Positions 17,759 through 27,495 of a DNA stretch of 64,000 nt are shown one piece after another. The stretch is taken from positions 1 through 64,000 of the forward strand of contig NZ_QQSY01000008.1 of assembly GCF_003351225.1 (NCBI RefSeq), given 5' to 3'. A program made the translations under genes and the position numbers. Origin of the DNA: Dyella solisilvae (lineage in GTDB: Bacteria; Pseudomonadota; Gammaproteobacteria; Xanthomonadales; Rhodanobacteraceae). Position 1 is the first letter of the stretch. Each line of letters opens with the position of its first letter. The notes under the pieces were generated by a model. That model was not told where the DNA came from, did not search any database, and saw only the letters and a list, made by a program, of their open reading frames with translations.

Positions 17759-18598
17759 ATGTACTTGCCACGCGTCATTCCCGGTCTCGCCTGCGTCCTG
17801 CTCACTGTGTCGATGCCTGCCATGGCGGACGATCACCCCATGCTCGACAACGCGTCGATTACGGTCGGCATGTTTGCGAACAATTTTTCCGGAAGCATCC
17901 GAGCCGACGGCAACACCAAGAACTCCGGCACGCGGCTCGATTTCTCCCGTGACCTTGGGGAAGGCGGCACGCAATGGCTGCCTTACATCGCCGCGAGCTG
18001 GCGGCCGTGGGACCGGCACGAATTCGAGCTCAGCTACTACCACTTCGAGGTCTCCCACGATAAGACGCTTGATCGTGACCTGGTCTTCAACAACCAGACA
18101 CTCGAAGTCGGCACGGACCTTCACTCGAAGACTACGGTTGACGCCATCAACCTGACCTATCGCTACTGGGCATGGATCGGCGATCAAGCGGCTTTCGGTG
18201 TCACGGGTGGCCTTCAGAACTACAGTTTTGACCTGAAGCTGTCAGGCACTGCTTTTGCATCGGGGCCAAACGGCACGAATTCCGGATCGCGATCCGCCAC
18301 GGCAAAGGCCTCCACAGACTTGCCCAATCCGTCGATCGGTGTTGCCTACCGATGGCAAATGGCCCCCTGGGCGCGCCTCGTCGTCGACGCCGGCGCCTTC
18401 AAGGCGAATATCGGCAACGTCGATGCGACGCTCTATAACGCCCGCCTCGGCGCAGAGTTCTATCCCTTCGGCAACTGGGCGATCGTCCCGCAGTTCATGT
18501 TCAACCGGATCAATGCCGACGTGACAGGAAGCCGGTTCAACGGCAACGCGACTTTCCGGTTCCGCGGTGGACAGCTGCTGGTCAAATATCGGTTCTAG
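17759..18598 (+). CDS. Outer-membrane beta-barrel protein of unknown function
   Basis: A 279-residue precursor with a clear signal peptide (MYLPRVIPGLACVLLTVSMPAMA, cleavage near residue 23-24). The mature part shows alternating hydrophobic/polar strands with aromatic girdles (ELSYYHFEV, INLTYRYWAW, GAEFYPFGNWAIVPQFMF) and ends KYRF, the terminal aromatic recognised by the BAM machinery. It resembles 8-10-stranded barrels such as OmpW but I do not recognise a named family. Start ATG has AAGGGGGA a few bases upstream. It is divergent from the DcaP-like porin and may share its regulation. Confidence 0.8.
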   Translation: MYLPRVIPGLACVLLTVSMPAMADDHPMLDNASITVGMFANNFSGSIRADGNTKNSGTRLDFSRDLGEGGTQWLPYIAASWRPWDRHEFELSYYHFEVSHDKTLDRDLVFNNQTLEVGTDLHSKTTVDAINLTYRYWAWIGDQAAFGVTGGLQNYSFDLKLSGTAFASGPNGTNSGSRSATAKASTDLPNPSIGVAYRWQMAPWARLVVDAGAFKANIGNVDATLYNARLGAEFYPFGNWAIVPQFMFNRINADVTGSRFNGNATFRFRGGQLLVKYRF

Positions 18599-18810
18599 GG
18601 CTGCCGGCTCGCACAAGGTCGCCTGTTGCCGCACGCGACCGCGAACCACCCAGATGCACATGGATGCGGCGATGGGGACGGGCGGAGGCAATTCGTCGCC
18701 GGGCGCCTCTTCGGTAGGCCTGCCTCACCGGAACAGCAGGCGGGATGTTGCGGCCCCGACAGGGGCGCAACACCGCATCGGCCCCAACGTCGCCAGGGAG
18801 AACAACGCCC

Positions 18811-20487
18811 ATGACCCCAGGCTTTCCGTTGTTGGCATGGACCCGTGGCTACCGCAAGGACTGGCTTAAGGGGGATTGCATGGCGGGCATCACCGCATCG
18901 GCGGTGGTGTTGCCCAAGGCGCTCGCCTATGCCGGCGTCGCCGGCTTGCCCATCGAAGTGGGTCTGTACACGGCCTTCGTGCCGATGCTGATCTATGCTT
19001 TCTTCGGGACCTCCCGGCCCCTGAGCGTCAGCACCAGCGCCACCCTTGCCATCCTCGCCGTGGCGGCGCTGGGCACGGTTGCCCCCAACGGCGACCCCGC
19101 CACCCTGGCCCGGGCCACCGCCACGCTCACCCTGCTCACGGGGGGCATCCTGATCGTGGCCAGCGTGTTCCGCCTGGGAGTGGTGGCGAACTTCATTTCC
19201 GCGCCCGTGCTGACCGGCTTCAAGGCGGGCATCGCGATCGTCATCGTGCTCGACCAGTTGCCCAAGCTTCTTGGCATCCACATTGCCAAGAGCGGCGCCC
19301 TGCGTGACGCGCTGGCCATCGTCGAGGCCATTCCCCATGCCTCGCTGGCCACCGTCGTCATCGGCGTGGGTACCTTGCTGATTCTGCTTGGCATGGAACG
19401 CTTCGTGCCCAAGGCGCCCGCTCCACTGGTGGCGGTCGCGGCCGGGATCGCCTGCGTCCCGCTGCTGCACCTCGAGGCTCGCGGCGTGCATGTCGTGGGG
19501 CACGTACCCACAGGCCTTCCCTCGATAGTGATGCCGGATACGTCGATGCTGGGCGCCTTGTGGCCGGCGGCTGCCGGCATAGCGCTGATGAGTTTCACCG
19601 AATCGATCGCCGCGGGGCGTGCCTTTGTCGGCCCTGGCGAGCCACTGCCCGAACCGAACGTGGAGCTGTGGGCCACCGGCCTTGGCAATGCGGTCGGCGC
19701 CGTGTTCGGCAGCATGCCGGCCGGTGGCGGCGCCACGCAGACCGCCGTGAACCGGTTGGTGGGCGCGCATACGCAACTGGCCGGCCTGGTCACGTCGCTG
19801 GTGGCGCTTGGCTGCATGCTTTTCCTGGCTCCACTGATCTCGCTGATGCCGTACGCCACGCTGGCGGCCATCGTGATCGTCTATTCAGTCGGCCTGTTCC
19901 GGCCGGCCGAGTTCGCCGCGATTCGCGGCGTCCGCCACGTCGAATTTCGCTGGGCGGTGATCGCCCTGCTGGGCGTGATCTTCCTGGGCACACTCAAGGG
20001 CATCCTGGTCGCCATCGTGATGTCCCTACTGTCGCTCTCCTACCAGGCGCTCAACCCACCGCTGTATGTGCTCAGGCGGGAAGCCGGAGGCAACGTATTC
20101 CGCCCGGTCACAGGCGACGACGCGGCGGAAGCCGATGCCGGCCTGCTCGTGCTCAAGCCGGAGGGGCGGCTGTTCTTTGGCAACACCAGCCAGTTGGAGC
20201 AGAAGATCCGGCCCTTGATCCAGAAGGCCGCGCCCAGGGTCGTGGTGCTCGAGATGAGCGCCGTGTTCGACATCGAGTACACGGCGCTGGTGGCGCTGAC
20301 CGAGGCCCAGGCGCAGTTGCGTGAATCGAAGATCGAGCTGTGGCTGGCGGGGCTCAACCCCACGGCGCTCGAGACAGTTCAGAGATCCAAACTGGCGGCC
20401 GCCATCGGGGCAGAGCGGATCTTCACGACGCTCGACCAGGCCTTCGCGGCCTGGCAGGCCTTCGCTGCTCAGCGCGGCGCTTCGTAG
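18811..20487 (+). CDS. SulP-family anion transporter with STAS domain
   Basis: A 558-residue inner-membrane transporter. The N-terminal part carries the SulP signature (GDCMAGITASAVVLPKALAYAGVAGLP) followed by 10-14 hydrophobic helices to about residue 415. The C-terminal STAS domain contains LKPEGRLFFGNTSQLEQKI and VVVLEMSAVFDIEYTAL, where a serine/threonine is often phosphorylated in anti-sigma antagonists; here the position is not obvious. Family members move sulfate, bicarbonate or dicarboxylates. No carbonic-anhydrase or sulfur gene is adjacent, so the substrate is open. ATG 18811 has AGGGAG 10 bases upstream. Confidence 0.9.
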   Translation: MTPGFPLLAWTRGYRKDWLKGDCMAGITASAVVLPKALAYAGVAGLPIEVGLYTAFVPMLIYAFFGTSRPLSVSTSATLAILAVAALGTVAPNGDPATLARATATLTLLTGGILIVASVFRLGVVANFISAPVLTGFKAGIAIVIVLDQLPKLLGIHIAKSGALRDALAIVEAIPHASLATVVIGVGTLLILLGMERFVPKAPAPLVAVAAGIACVPLLHLEARGVHVVGHVPTGLPSIVMPDTSMLGALWPAAAGIALMSFTESIAAGRAFVGPGEPLPEPNVELWATGLGNAVGAVFGSMPAGGGATQTAVNRLVGAHTQLAGLVTSLVALGCMLFLAPLISLMPYATLAAIVIVYSVGLFRPAEFAAIRGVRHVEFRWAVIALLGVIFLGTLKGILVAIVMSLLSLSYQALNPPLYVLRREAGGNVFRPVTGDDAAEADAGLLVLKPEGRLFFGNTSQLEQKIRPLIQKAAPRVVVLEMSAVFDIEYTALVALTEAQAQLRESKIELWLAGLNPTALETVQRSKLAAAIGAERIFTTLDQAFAAWQAFAAQRGAS

Positions 20488-20587
20488 ACGGTGGCGTGGC
20501 GTATCTCACTCCCCCGTCTCCAACCGATGGAGGGCCATCAACTGCGCGATGCGAGGCAACGCCGGCCTTCACGGCCAGGCCGTGCCA

Positions 20588-22006
20588 TCACTCGTGATGA
20601 CTACCATCGGCCAGGCTGGCCTTGTCGTTGGTCCAGCCGTATCCCAGCGCCTTGTAGACGCTCACCACTTCGATCAGCTGCTGGGCCTGCAGGCTCGACT
20701 GGGTGAGCTGCGCACTGAACAGGTTGCGCTCGGAATCCAGCACTTCCAGATAGCTGGTGTAGCCGCCCTCATACAGATCCCTGGCAAGAACAGCGTATTG
20801 GCCGAGCGCCTTCACCTGCTCGTCAGTCGAGCCCAGTTGCTCCTTGGCCCGCTGCTCGCCGACCAGTGCGTTCTCCACGTCCGCGAACGCACTCTGGATG
20901 GCGCCCTCGTAGCCAAGCAGCGCCTCCTGCTGCCTTGCCTCCGCCTCATGCACCGAACCGGAAATCGCGCCGCCGGTGAAGATCGGCTGGGACACCATGC
21001 CGGCGTACGACCAGGTCTTGGCCGGTCCTTTCCACAATGACTCAAGGCCCGTGCTCGACCGGCCCAGCAGGCCGGTCAGCGTGATGGTAGGGAAGTACTG
21101 CGCACGTGCGGCGCCGATCTGCGCGTTGGCCGAGACCAATGCCTCCTCCGCTTCGCGAAGATCCGGCCGCTGGTTGAGCAGGTCGGACGGCAGCCCCGCC
21201 GGAATCGCCGGCAGGGTGATCTGGTCGATCGGCTTGCCACGAGGAATCGGTCCCGGATTCTTGCCGAGCAGCAGCGACAGCGCGTTCTCCTGCTGGGCGA
21301 TCTGCTGTTCGATCTGCGACATCTGGGTACGCACCACGGCGTACTCCGACTCCGCCTGCGAGACCTGCACCTGCGACACCACCCCACCCTGAAAGCGCTC
21401 CTGGAACAGCTTCAATGCATCCAGTCGGCTGGCCACCGTGGCCTGCGCTATCACCAGGCGCTGGTCCAGATCGCGCAGGCTGATGTAGCCGGTGGCGACC
21501 GCCGCCTCCAGCGACACCAGCGTCGCCTCTTGGGCGTACTCGGTCGACATCAGGTCTGCCTTGGCTGACTCGCGCAGCCGCCGCAGGCGCCCGAACAGAT
21601 CAATCTCCCAGGAGGCCAGCGCATTGATCTGCACTTGCGAGGACACGAAGTTCGGCGTCAACGGCGTGGCCGCCGTGCGCGCACGACCCGCGCCAAGGTT
21701 CAGCCCCACCTGCGGAAACAGCGCCGAGCTGGTGCTCATCAGGCGACCGTAGTACTCGTCCACCCGCGCGGCGGCGATGGCCAGGTCCTTGTTCTCGGCC
21801 ACCGCCTGCTTGACCAGGTCGTTCAGCACGGGATCGTTGAATTCCTGCCACCACGTCGCATTGGCCACCTGCACCGCTTGCGCGTCCGCAAAGCGATAAC
21901 CGGCGGGAACGTCCACCTTCGGCCTCTCGTAGTTCGGCCCGACGGCGCAGGCAGCGAGGACAACCGCGCTGGCGAGGGGCAACAAGCGTAGGTTCGCGCG
22001 TCGCAT
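20588..22006 (-). CDS. RND efflux outer-membrane channel lipoprotein (OprM/NodT type)
   Basis: A 472-residue outer-membrane factor that completes a tripartite drug pump. The signal peptide ends in a lipobox (VVLAAC, Cys 20) followed by AVGPNYERP, the hallmark of OprM-type lipoproteins. Two OEP repeats of long coiled-coil hairpins follow, including LDQRLVIAQATVASRLDALKL and LNQRPDLREAEEAL. ATG 22006 begins one base after the pump gene's TGA, so translation is coupled. Third gene of the operon adaptor-pump-channel. Confidence 0.94.
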   Translation of the reverse strand: MRRANLRLLPLASAVVLAACAVGPNYERPKVDVPAGYRFADAQAVQVANATWWQEFNDPVLNDLVKQAVAENKDLAIAAARVDEYYGRLMSTSSALFPQVGLNLGAGRARTAATPLTPNFVSSQVQINALASWEIDLFGRLRRLRESAKADLMSTEYAQEATLVSLEAAVATGYISLRDLDQRLVIAQATVASRLDALKLFQERFQGGVVSQVQVSQAESEYAVVRTQMSQIEQQIAQQENALSLLLGKNPGPIPRGKPIDQITLPAIPAGLPSDLLNQRPDLREAEEALVSANAQIGAARAQYFPTITLTGLLGRSSTGLESLWKGPAKTWSYAGMVSQPIFTGGAISGSVHEAEARQQEALLGYEGAIQSAFADVENALVGEQRAKEQLGSTDEQVKALGQYAVLARDLYEGGYTSYLEVLDSERNLFSAQLTQSSLQAQQLIEVVSVYKALGYGWTNDKASLADGSHHE

Positions 22007-22007
22007 G

Positions 22008-25000
22008 TCACGTCCCCTGTTCCGGCGAGGTGTGACCGCCCTCGGGAGGATTCGGCGCCGCATCCTTGCTGTCCTGCTTGCCGCCGCGCTTTCGCTCGGA
22101 AAGCGCTTCCAGGCCCCAGAAGAACATCGGGATGAAGAACACCGCAATCACCGTGGCGCCCAGCATGCCGAAGATCACGCCGGTGCCGAGCGAGCGACGA
22201 CTCGCCGACGAGGCGCCACTGGCGATGGCCAGCGGCACGCAGCCGAGGATGAAGGCCAGCGAGGTCATGATGATCGGGCGCAGGCGCAGCTTGGCGGCGT
22301 GCAGCGCAGCCTCCATCGGGCCCATGTTCTCCTTCTCGCGCATTTCGACCGCGAACTCGAAGATCAGGATCGCGTTCTTGGCGGCGAGTGCGATCAGCAC
22401 GGTCAGGCCGATCTGGAAGTAGACGTCGTTCTCCATGCCACGTATGAGGATGCCGACCAGCGCGCCGAACAACGCGAACGGCACGGCCATGATCACGCCC
22501 AGCGGCAGCGACCACTTCTCGTACTGCGCGGCAAGGATCAGGAACACCATCAGGATGGCGAAGGCGAACACCGCGGCGGCGGTCGATCCGGCCTTCTTCT
22601 CTTCGTAGGCCTGGCCGCTCCATTCGTACTTGTTGTCGCTGCCCATCACTTCCTGGGCGACCTGCTCCATGGCGGCGATGGCCTGGCCCGAGCTGTAGCC
22701 CGGCGCGGCATCGCCGACGATCTTGGCGGCGGGGAAATTATTGAAGCGATTGACGATGTCCGCGCCCGGCACGTAGCGGGTCGTTACCACCGACTTGATC
22801 GGCACCATGTCGCCGAGCTTGTTGCGCACGTACAGGTTCTGCAGGTCGTCGGGCGTCATGCGATAGCTTGGCTCGGCCTGGATGATCACCTGGAACAGGC
22901 GCGCGCTCTTGGGGAACTGACTGATGTAGAGCGAGCCAAACATCACCTGCAACGCCGAGTAGACGTCGCTCACCGCCACGCCCTGGGATTCGGAGCGCTC
23001 GCGATCCACATCCACCAGCAACTGCCGCGAGTGGGTATTGATGGTCGAATTCACCCCGCGCAACTCGGGACGCTGCCTGGCCTTGGCGATGAACGCGCGC
23101 ACCCTGCTCTCCAACTGCTGGTAGCTGCCGTTGCCGGTGCTCTGCAGCCAGAACTCGAAGCCACCGGTGGTGCCCAAGCCCGGGATGGACGGGGGGTTCA
23201 CCGGGACCACCACGCCATCGGTGAATTTGGCGAACTCCTTGCTGCCTTCGCGTATGAGGTCGGCCGCTGTCTGCCCCTCGCCACGCTCACCGAAGCTCTT
23301 CAGAGTGATGAACAACGTGCCGGAATTGGCCTTGTTCTGTGAGTCGATCAGGCTGTAGCCGATGACCTCGGCCACGGACTTCACGCCAGGCTGTTTCTCG
23401 AACCAGTCCGACGCGCGCCTGCTCACATCGCCGGTGCGGTCGAGGCTGGCGGCGTCAGGCATGATTATCGCGCCGAACAGATAGCCCTGGTCCTCCACCG
23501 GCAGGAAGGAGGTGGGAATGTGCCGGAACAGGCCCACCGTGATCACCAGCATGCCGGCAATCAGCAGCAGCGAGGCCATCACGCGCTTGATCGCCAGCTG
23601 CGCGCCGCGGCCATAATCCTCGGTGATCTTGTCGAACGTCTTGTTGAACCAGGTGAAGAACCGGTTCTTCTTGTGCGAACCGGGCTTGAGCAGCAAGGCC
23701 GCCAGCGCCGGAGACAGGGTCAGCGCCACCACGCCCGACAGCACCACCGAGATCGCGATGGTCACCGCGAACTGCTTGTAGAGCTGGCCGGTGATGCCGG
23801 ACAGGAAGGCGACCGGAACGAACACCGCCAGCAGCACCAGCACGATGGCCACCACCGGGCCGCTGACCTCGTCCATGGCTCGTTTCGCCGCCTCCTTGGG
23901 AGGCAGGTGGAACTCGGTCATGTTTCGCTCGACGTTCTCGATCACCACGATCGCATCGTCCACCACGATGCCGATCGCCAGCACCATGCCGAACAGGGTC
24001 AGCATGTTGATCGAGAAGTGGAATGCGGCCATGCCGATGAAGGCGCCGATGATGGATACCGGCACCGCCAGAATCGGCACCAGGGTGGCGCGGAAGCTCT
24101 GCAGGAACAGGTACACCACGATGATCACCAGCACCACCGCCTCGAACAGGGTGTGCAGCACCTCGTTGATCGAGTCCTGCACGAACTCGGTGGTGTCCAG
24201 CGCGATCTCGTAGTCCAGGCCGGGCGGGAAGCTCTTCTTCAGCTCGGCCATGGTGGCGCGCACCTGCTTGGCCACATCCAGTGCGTTGGCGCCGGGCTGC
24301 TGATAGACGGCGAGCAGGGTGGCGGTCTTGCCTTTGTAGCGGCCGCGCAGCGAGTAATCCTTGGAGGCGAGCTCGGCGCGGCCTACGTCCTTCAGTCGCA
24401 CCAGGGCGCCGGCCTCGTTGGTGCCACCCTTGAGGATGATGTTCTCGAACTCCGCGGGCTCGGTCATGCGCCCCTTGGTGGCGATCGGAAACGTCTGCAG
24501 CACCGGCCCCGGCGTCGGCGCCTGGCCGATGCGTCCGGCCGAGAACTGCTGGTTCTGGCTGGCGATGGAGTTCTGCACGTCGGCCACGGTGATGCCCAGC
24601 TTGGCCATACGGTCCGGCCTGAGCCAGATGCGCATCGCATAGTCGGCGGTGCCGAAGATCTGGGACTGGTTGGCGCCGGAAATGCGCTTGATCGCATCGA
24701 GCACGTACACGTTGGTGTAGTTGGCGACGTAGGACAGGTCCAGCGAGTTGTCCGGCGAATAGACCGCGACCACGATCATGAAGGCCGACGAACGCTTCTG
24801 CACCGACACACCCTGCGCGGCGACCTCGGAGGGCAGGGTCGGCAACGCCAGGTTCACGCGGTTCTGCACGTCCACCTGCGCCAGCGACGGGTCCGTGCCG
24901 ATATTGAAGTAGACAGTGAGGGTCAGGTTGCCCGTCGAGGAGCTCGACGAGTTCATGTACATCATGTTGTCGGCGCCGTTCACCTGCTGCTCGATCGGCG

Positions 25001-25193
25001 CAGCGACGTTCTGCGCCACCACGTCCGCGCTGGCTCCGGGGTATGTGGTGGTTACGGTCACCTGCGGCGGTGCGATGTCCGGAAATTGGGCGATCGGCAG
25101 GCTGAGCATGGCCACCAGGCCCGCCACCACCAGGATGATCGATATGACCGCCGAAAAAATCGGCCTGTCGATGAAGAAGTGCGACATGCTCAT
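22008..25193 (-). CDS. RND multidrug efflux pump (AcrB/MexB, HAE1 type)
   Basis: A 1061-residue inner-membrane proton/drug antiporter. It starts MSMSHFFIDRPIFSAVISII, the classical HAE1 N-terminus, and has two six-helix repeats with large periplasmic loops. The proton-relay aspartates are present in GIVVDDAIVVIENVER and the relay lysine in LAAKNAILIFEFA. Length is normal. The ATG overlaps the TGA of the adaptor gene (ATGA). The C-terminal tail is charged and cytoplasmic. Substrates cannot be predicted; there is no adjacent local regulator. Confidence 0.96.
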   Translation of the reverse strand: MSMSHFFIDRPIFSAVISIILVVAGLVAMLSLPIAQFPDIAPPQVTVTTTYPGASADVVAQNVAAPIEQQVNGADNMMYMNSSSSSTGNLTLTVYFNIGTDPSLAQVDVQNRVNLALPTLPSEVAAQGVSVQKRSSAFMIVVAVYSPDNSLDLSYVANYTNVYVLDAIKRISGANQSQIFGTADYAMRIWLRPDRMAKLGITVADVQNSIASQNQQFSAGRIGQAPTPGPVLQTFPIATKGRMTEPAEFENIILKGGTNEAGALVRLKDVGRAELASKDYSLRGRYKGKTATLLAVYQQPGANALDVAKQVRATMAELKKSFPPGLDYEIALDTTEFVQDSINEVLHTLFEAVVLVIIVVYLFLQSFRATLVPILAVPVSIIGAFIGMAAFHFSINMLTLFGMVLAIGIVVDDAIVVIENVERNMTEFHLPPKEAAKRAMDEVSGPVVAIVLVLLAVFVPVAFLSGITGQLYKQFAVTIAISVVLSGVVALTLSPALAALLLKPGSHKKNRFFTWFNKTFDKITEDYGRGAQLAIKRVMASLLLIAGMLVITVGLFRHIPTSFLPVEDQGYLFGAIIMPDAASLDRTGDVSRRASDWFEKQPGVKSVAEVIGYSLIDSQNKANSGTLFITLKSFGERGEGQTAADLIREGSKEFAKFTDGVVVPVNPPSIPGLGTTGGFEFWLQSTGNGSYQQLESRVRAFIAKARQRPELRGVNSTINTHSRQLLVDVDRERSESQGVAVSDVYSALQVMFGSLYISQFPKSARLFQVIIQAEPSYRMTPDDLQNLYVRNKLGDMVPIKSVVTTRYVPGADIVNRFNNFPAAKIVGDAAPGYSSGQAIAAMEQVAQEVMGSDNKYEWSGQAYEEKKAGSTAAAVFAFAILMVFLILAAQYEKWSLPLGVIMAVPFALFGALVGILIRGMENDVYFQIGLTVLIALAAKNAILIFEFAVEMREKENMGPMEAALHAAKLRLRPIIMTSLAFILGCVPLAIASGASSASRRSLGTGVIFGMLGATVIAVFFIPMFFWGLEALSERKRGGKQDSKDAAPNPPEGGHTSPEQGT

Positions 25194-26377
25194 TGCGCAC
25201 TCTCCGGCGACGCAGGCGGCGTGGCACTGGTGGCGGCTCCCGCGGGCGGCGGCGTGAACGGATGCGGCGCGACCGGGATGCCAGGTTGCAGCTTCACCAG
25301 GTTCTCCACCACCACCTTGTCACCCGGGCGCAGGCCGGCGCGGATGACCCAGTCGTTGCCGTTCCATTCGCCGGTCTCCACCACCCGCTGCTGCGCCTTG
25401 CCGTCCTTGTCGACGGTCCACACGTAAGCGCCGCGATCACCCTGCTGGACCGCCACCTGCGGCACCGCCATGGCGCTGGTCAGCTTCGCTCCGTACAGCT
25501 TGACCCGCACGAACTGTCCGGGGCGCAGCACGCCGCCCGGGTTGGCGAACTCGGCGCGCACCAGGTAGGTGCCGGTCGCCGAATCCAGCGAGGCATCGGA
25601 GAAGTTGATGTGGCCCGACTCCGGGAAGGTGCTGCCGTCGGCGAGCACGATCTTCACGTCGAAGGCGCCCTCGCCGGGTGACTTCAGCGCGCCCGACTTC
25701 ACATCGGCGCGGAATTTCAGCAATTCGTTTTCGGAAAGGCTGAACTTGACCCACATCGGGTCGAGCTTGGCCACGTAGGTGAGCAGGCTGTTGGCCGCAT
25801 CGATGTAAGTACCATCCTGCTTCTTGGCGAAGCTGGACAGGCCGGTGACCGGCGAAACGACCGTGGTGTAGCCGAGGTTGAGCTGCGCGTTGATCACGTC
25901 GGCGCGTGCCTGCTCGACGGCCGCGGCCGCTTCCTTTTCCTGTCCTATCGAATCGTCGAGGTCCTTCTGGCTCAGCGCATTCTTGGCGGCCAGCGGGCGG
26001 ACGCGGTTGAGATTGGCCTGGGCAGTTTCAAGCCGCGCCTGTTGCTGCTTGAGTTCGGCCTGCGCGGCTTCCAGCAGCGCCTCGAAGGGCTTGGCGTCCA
26101 TGCGGAACAGCACGTCGCCAGCATGAACGAGCGCGCCTTCCGTGTAGACGCGCTTCTCCAGGAAGCCGTTCACACGGGCGCGGATTTCCACCTCCTGCGA
26201 GCTTTGCGTCTGGCCGACGAATTCGTAGACGACCGGAACTTCCGCCTTGCCAACCGTGATGATGCCTACCGGCAGGGCTTGCTTTGCCTGCTCCCCACCC
26301 TGCTCACTCTTGCAGGCGGACAGCGCTGCAAGCGCGACGCCGCAGACCAAACCCAACAGGCGCATTCTCCGTTCCAC
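25190..26377 (-). CDS. RND efflux periplasmic adaptor lipoprotein (AcrA/MexA type)
   Basis: A 395-residue membrane-fusion protein linking pump and channel. It has a signal peptide with lipobox (AALSAC), a lipoyl half-motif (EIRARVNGFLEKRVYTEGALVHAGDVLFRMD), a long alpha-hairpin (about 95-165), the second lipoyl half (TTVVSPVTGLSSF), and beta-barrel and membrane-proximal domains. It ends with a Pro/Ala-rich tail. The start is GTG 26377 with GGGG about 6 bases upstream; ATG 26365 is an alternative but lies too close to its GGAG. First gene of the operon, so the promoter lies in 26378-26509. Confidence 0.94.
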   Translation of the reverse strand: MERRMRLLGLVCGVALAALSACKSEQGGEQAKQALPVGIITVGKAEVPVVYEFVGQTQSSQEVEIRARVNGFLEKRVYTEGALVHAGDVLFRMDAKPFEALLEAAQAELKQQQARLETAQANLNRVRPLAAKNALSQKDLDDSIGQEKEAAAAVEQARADVINAQLNLGYTTVVSPVTGLSSFAKKQDGTYIDAANSLLTYVAKLDPMWVKFSLSENELLKFRADVKSGALKSPGEGAFDVKIVLADGSTFPESGHINFSDASLDSATGTYLVRAEFANPGGVLRPGQFVRVKLYGAKLTSAMAVPQVAVQQGDRGAYVWTVDKDGKAQQRVVETGEWNGNDWVIRAGLRPGDKVVVENLVKLQPGIPVAPHPFTPPPAGAATSATPPASPESAQ

Positions 26378-26509
26378 GTTCGCCCCCGCTCATTTGCATC
26401 GTCATGGCGCCCCGCGCGAACCGGCTTCGCCATGCGGCGATCCGGCGCTCCAACGGCGACGCCATGCCCTGATGGCATGGCGTCGCCACCCTGCATCAAT
26501 TCACTCCAC

Positions 26510-27481
26510 TCACTCGGGAACCGCGGTCCGGCGGAACCACTGTTTCATCGACGCATCGGGTGCGCCGAAATATTTTTCGTAGATCGCGTCGATCTTGCCG
26601 CTGCGATACAGGTCACTCAGCACCTTGTCGACGAGCAGTCGGAAATCGGAATCGTCCCGCGCCAGCGCGAAGGTCATCGGTTCATGATCGAACTGGCGAT
26701 CAAGCACCATGAGGTTCGACCCAGCCGGATTGTTCCGCAGCAGGTCGAGCAGCACATTGCGTTCTGCGAAGAATGCATCGGCCCGGCGATCCACCACCTG
26801 CTGCACGCCGGTCTCCAGGTTAGGCACGGACGAAACGGCGCTGTTGACCCTCAACTCGTCGCGACGCTCGTTCACCAGCTTTTCGGCCAGCGAGCTTTGC
26901 ACCACGGCAAAGGTGCGCCGCTGCAGTACCGCCACCATCGGCGAACCGCGCCATATCGGCCCGGACGCGGTTTGGCCGGTCTCCAGCAGGTCACGCAGGG
27001 CAGCCGGGCCGTCCCTGCGCATCAGCACGCCGGTGCCGCTTTCGAGGATCGGGATCGAAAAGCTCACGTCGGTGCGGTTGCGCAGCGTCGGCACCGAAGG
27101 GCCACACAGCAGGTCCACCCGGCCTTCCTTCACCGCGTTGAAGCGGTCATCGGGCCCCACCTCGACGAACTGGATGGCGAGATTGGGCAGGTGAAGTTCC
27201 TCACCGACCGCCGCAGCAATCTGGCGACACAGCGCAATGGCGTAGCCGTCGGGCTCGCCGGAGCTTCCCTTGAAGGTATAGGGCCGAGCGCTCTCGTAAT
27301 AGCCGAGCGTGAGCTTGCCGGTGGTTCGCACACGATCAAGCGTGGCGCCTGGCGTCTCGGCGGCCTGCGCGTGCAGCGCTGGCGCGCACAGCGTCAGCAA
27401 GACCAGCATCACGCCGCAGAGGGAACTGATGCGACTCGATATCCGACTGAAGCGTGGCATGTTCTTCTCCATGAGGTTCAT
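26510..27481 (-). CDS. Family-3 extracellular solute-binding protein (amino-acid type)
   Basis: A 323-residue periplasmic binding protein with signal peptide (to about residue 40, ALHAQA). The SBP_bac_3 pattern is clear: LRVTTGKLTLGYYESARPYTF-like start of lobe 1, GYAIALCRQIAAAVG, the recognition segment RVDLLCGPSVPTLRNRTDVSFS, and the C-terminal YRSGKIDAIYEKYFG. It lies 14 bases after potE on the same strand, so it is cotranscribed. No ABC permease or ATPase is nearby, so it may work with a remote transporter or in sensing. Starts at 27481 and 27460 both have GGAG-type sites; the first is given. Confidence 0.88.
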   Translation of the reverse strand: MNLMEKNMPRFSRISSRISSLCGVMLVLLTLCAPALHAQAAETPGATLDRVRTTGKLTLGYYESARPYTFKGSSGEPDGYAIALCRQIAAAVGEELHLPNLAIQFVEVGPDDRFNAVKEGRVDLLCGPSVPTLRNRTDVSFSIPILESGTGVLMRRDGPAALRDLLETGQTASGPIWRGSPMVAVLQRRTFAVVQSSLAEKLVNERRDELRVNSAVSSVPNLETGVQQVVDRRADAFFAERNVLLDLLRNNPAGSNLMVLDRQFDHEPMTFALARDDSDFRLLVDKVLSDLYRSGKIDAIYEKYFGAPDASMKQWFRRTAVPE

Positions 27482-27495
27482 GACCGCGGCTCCGT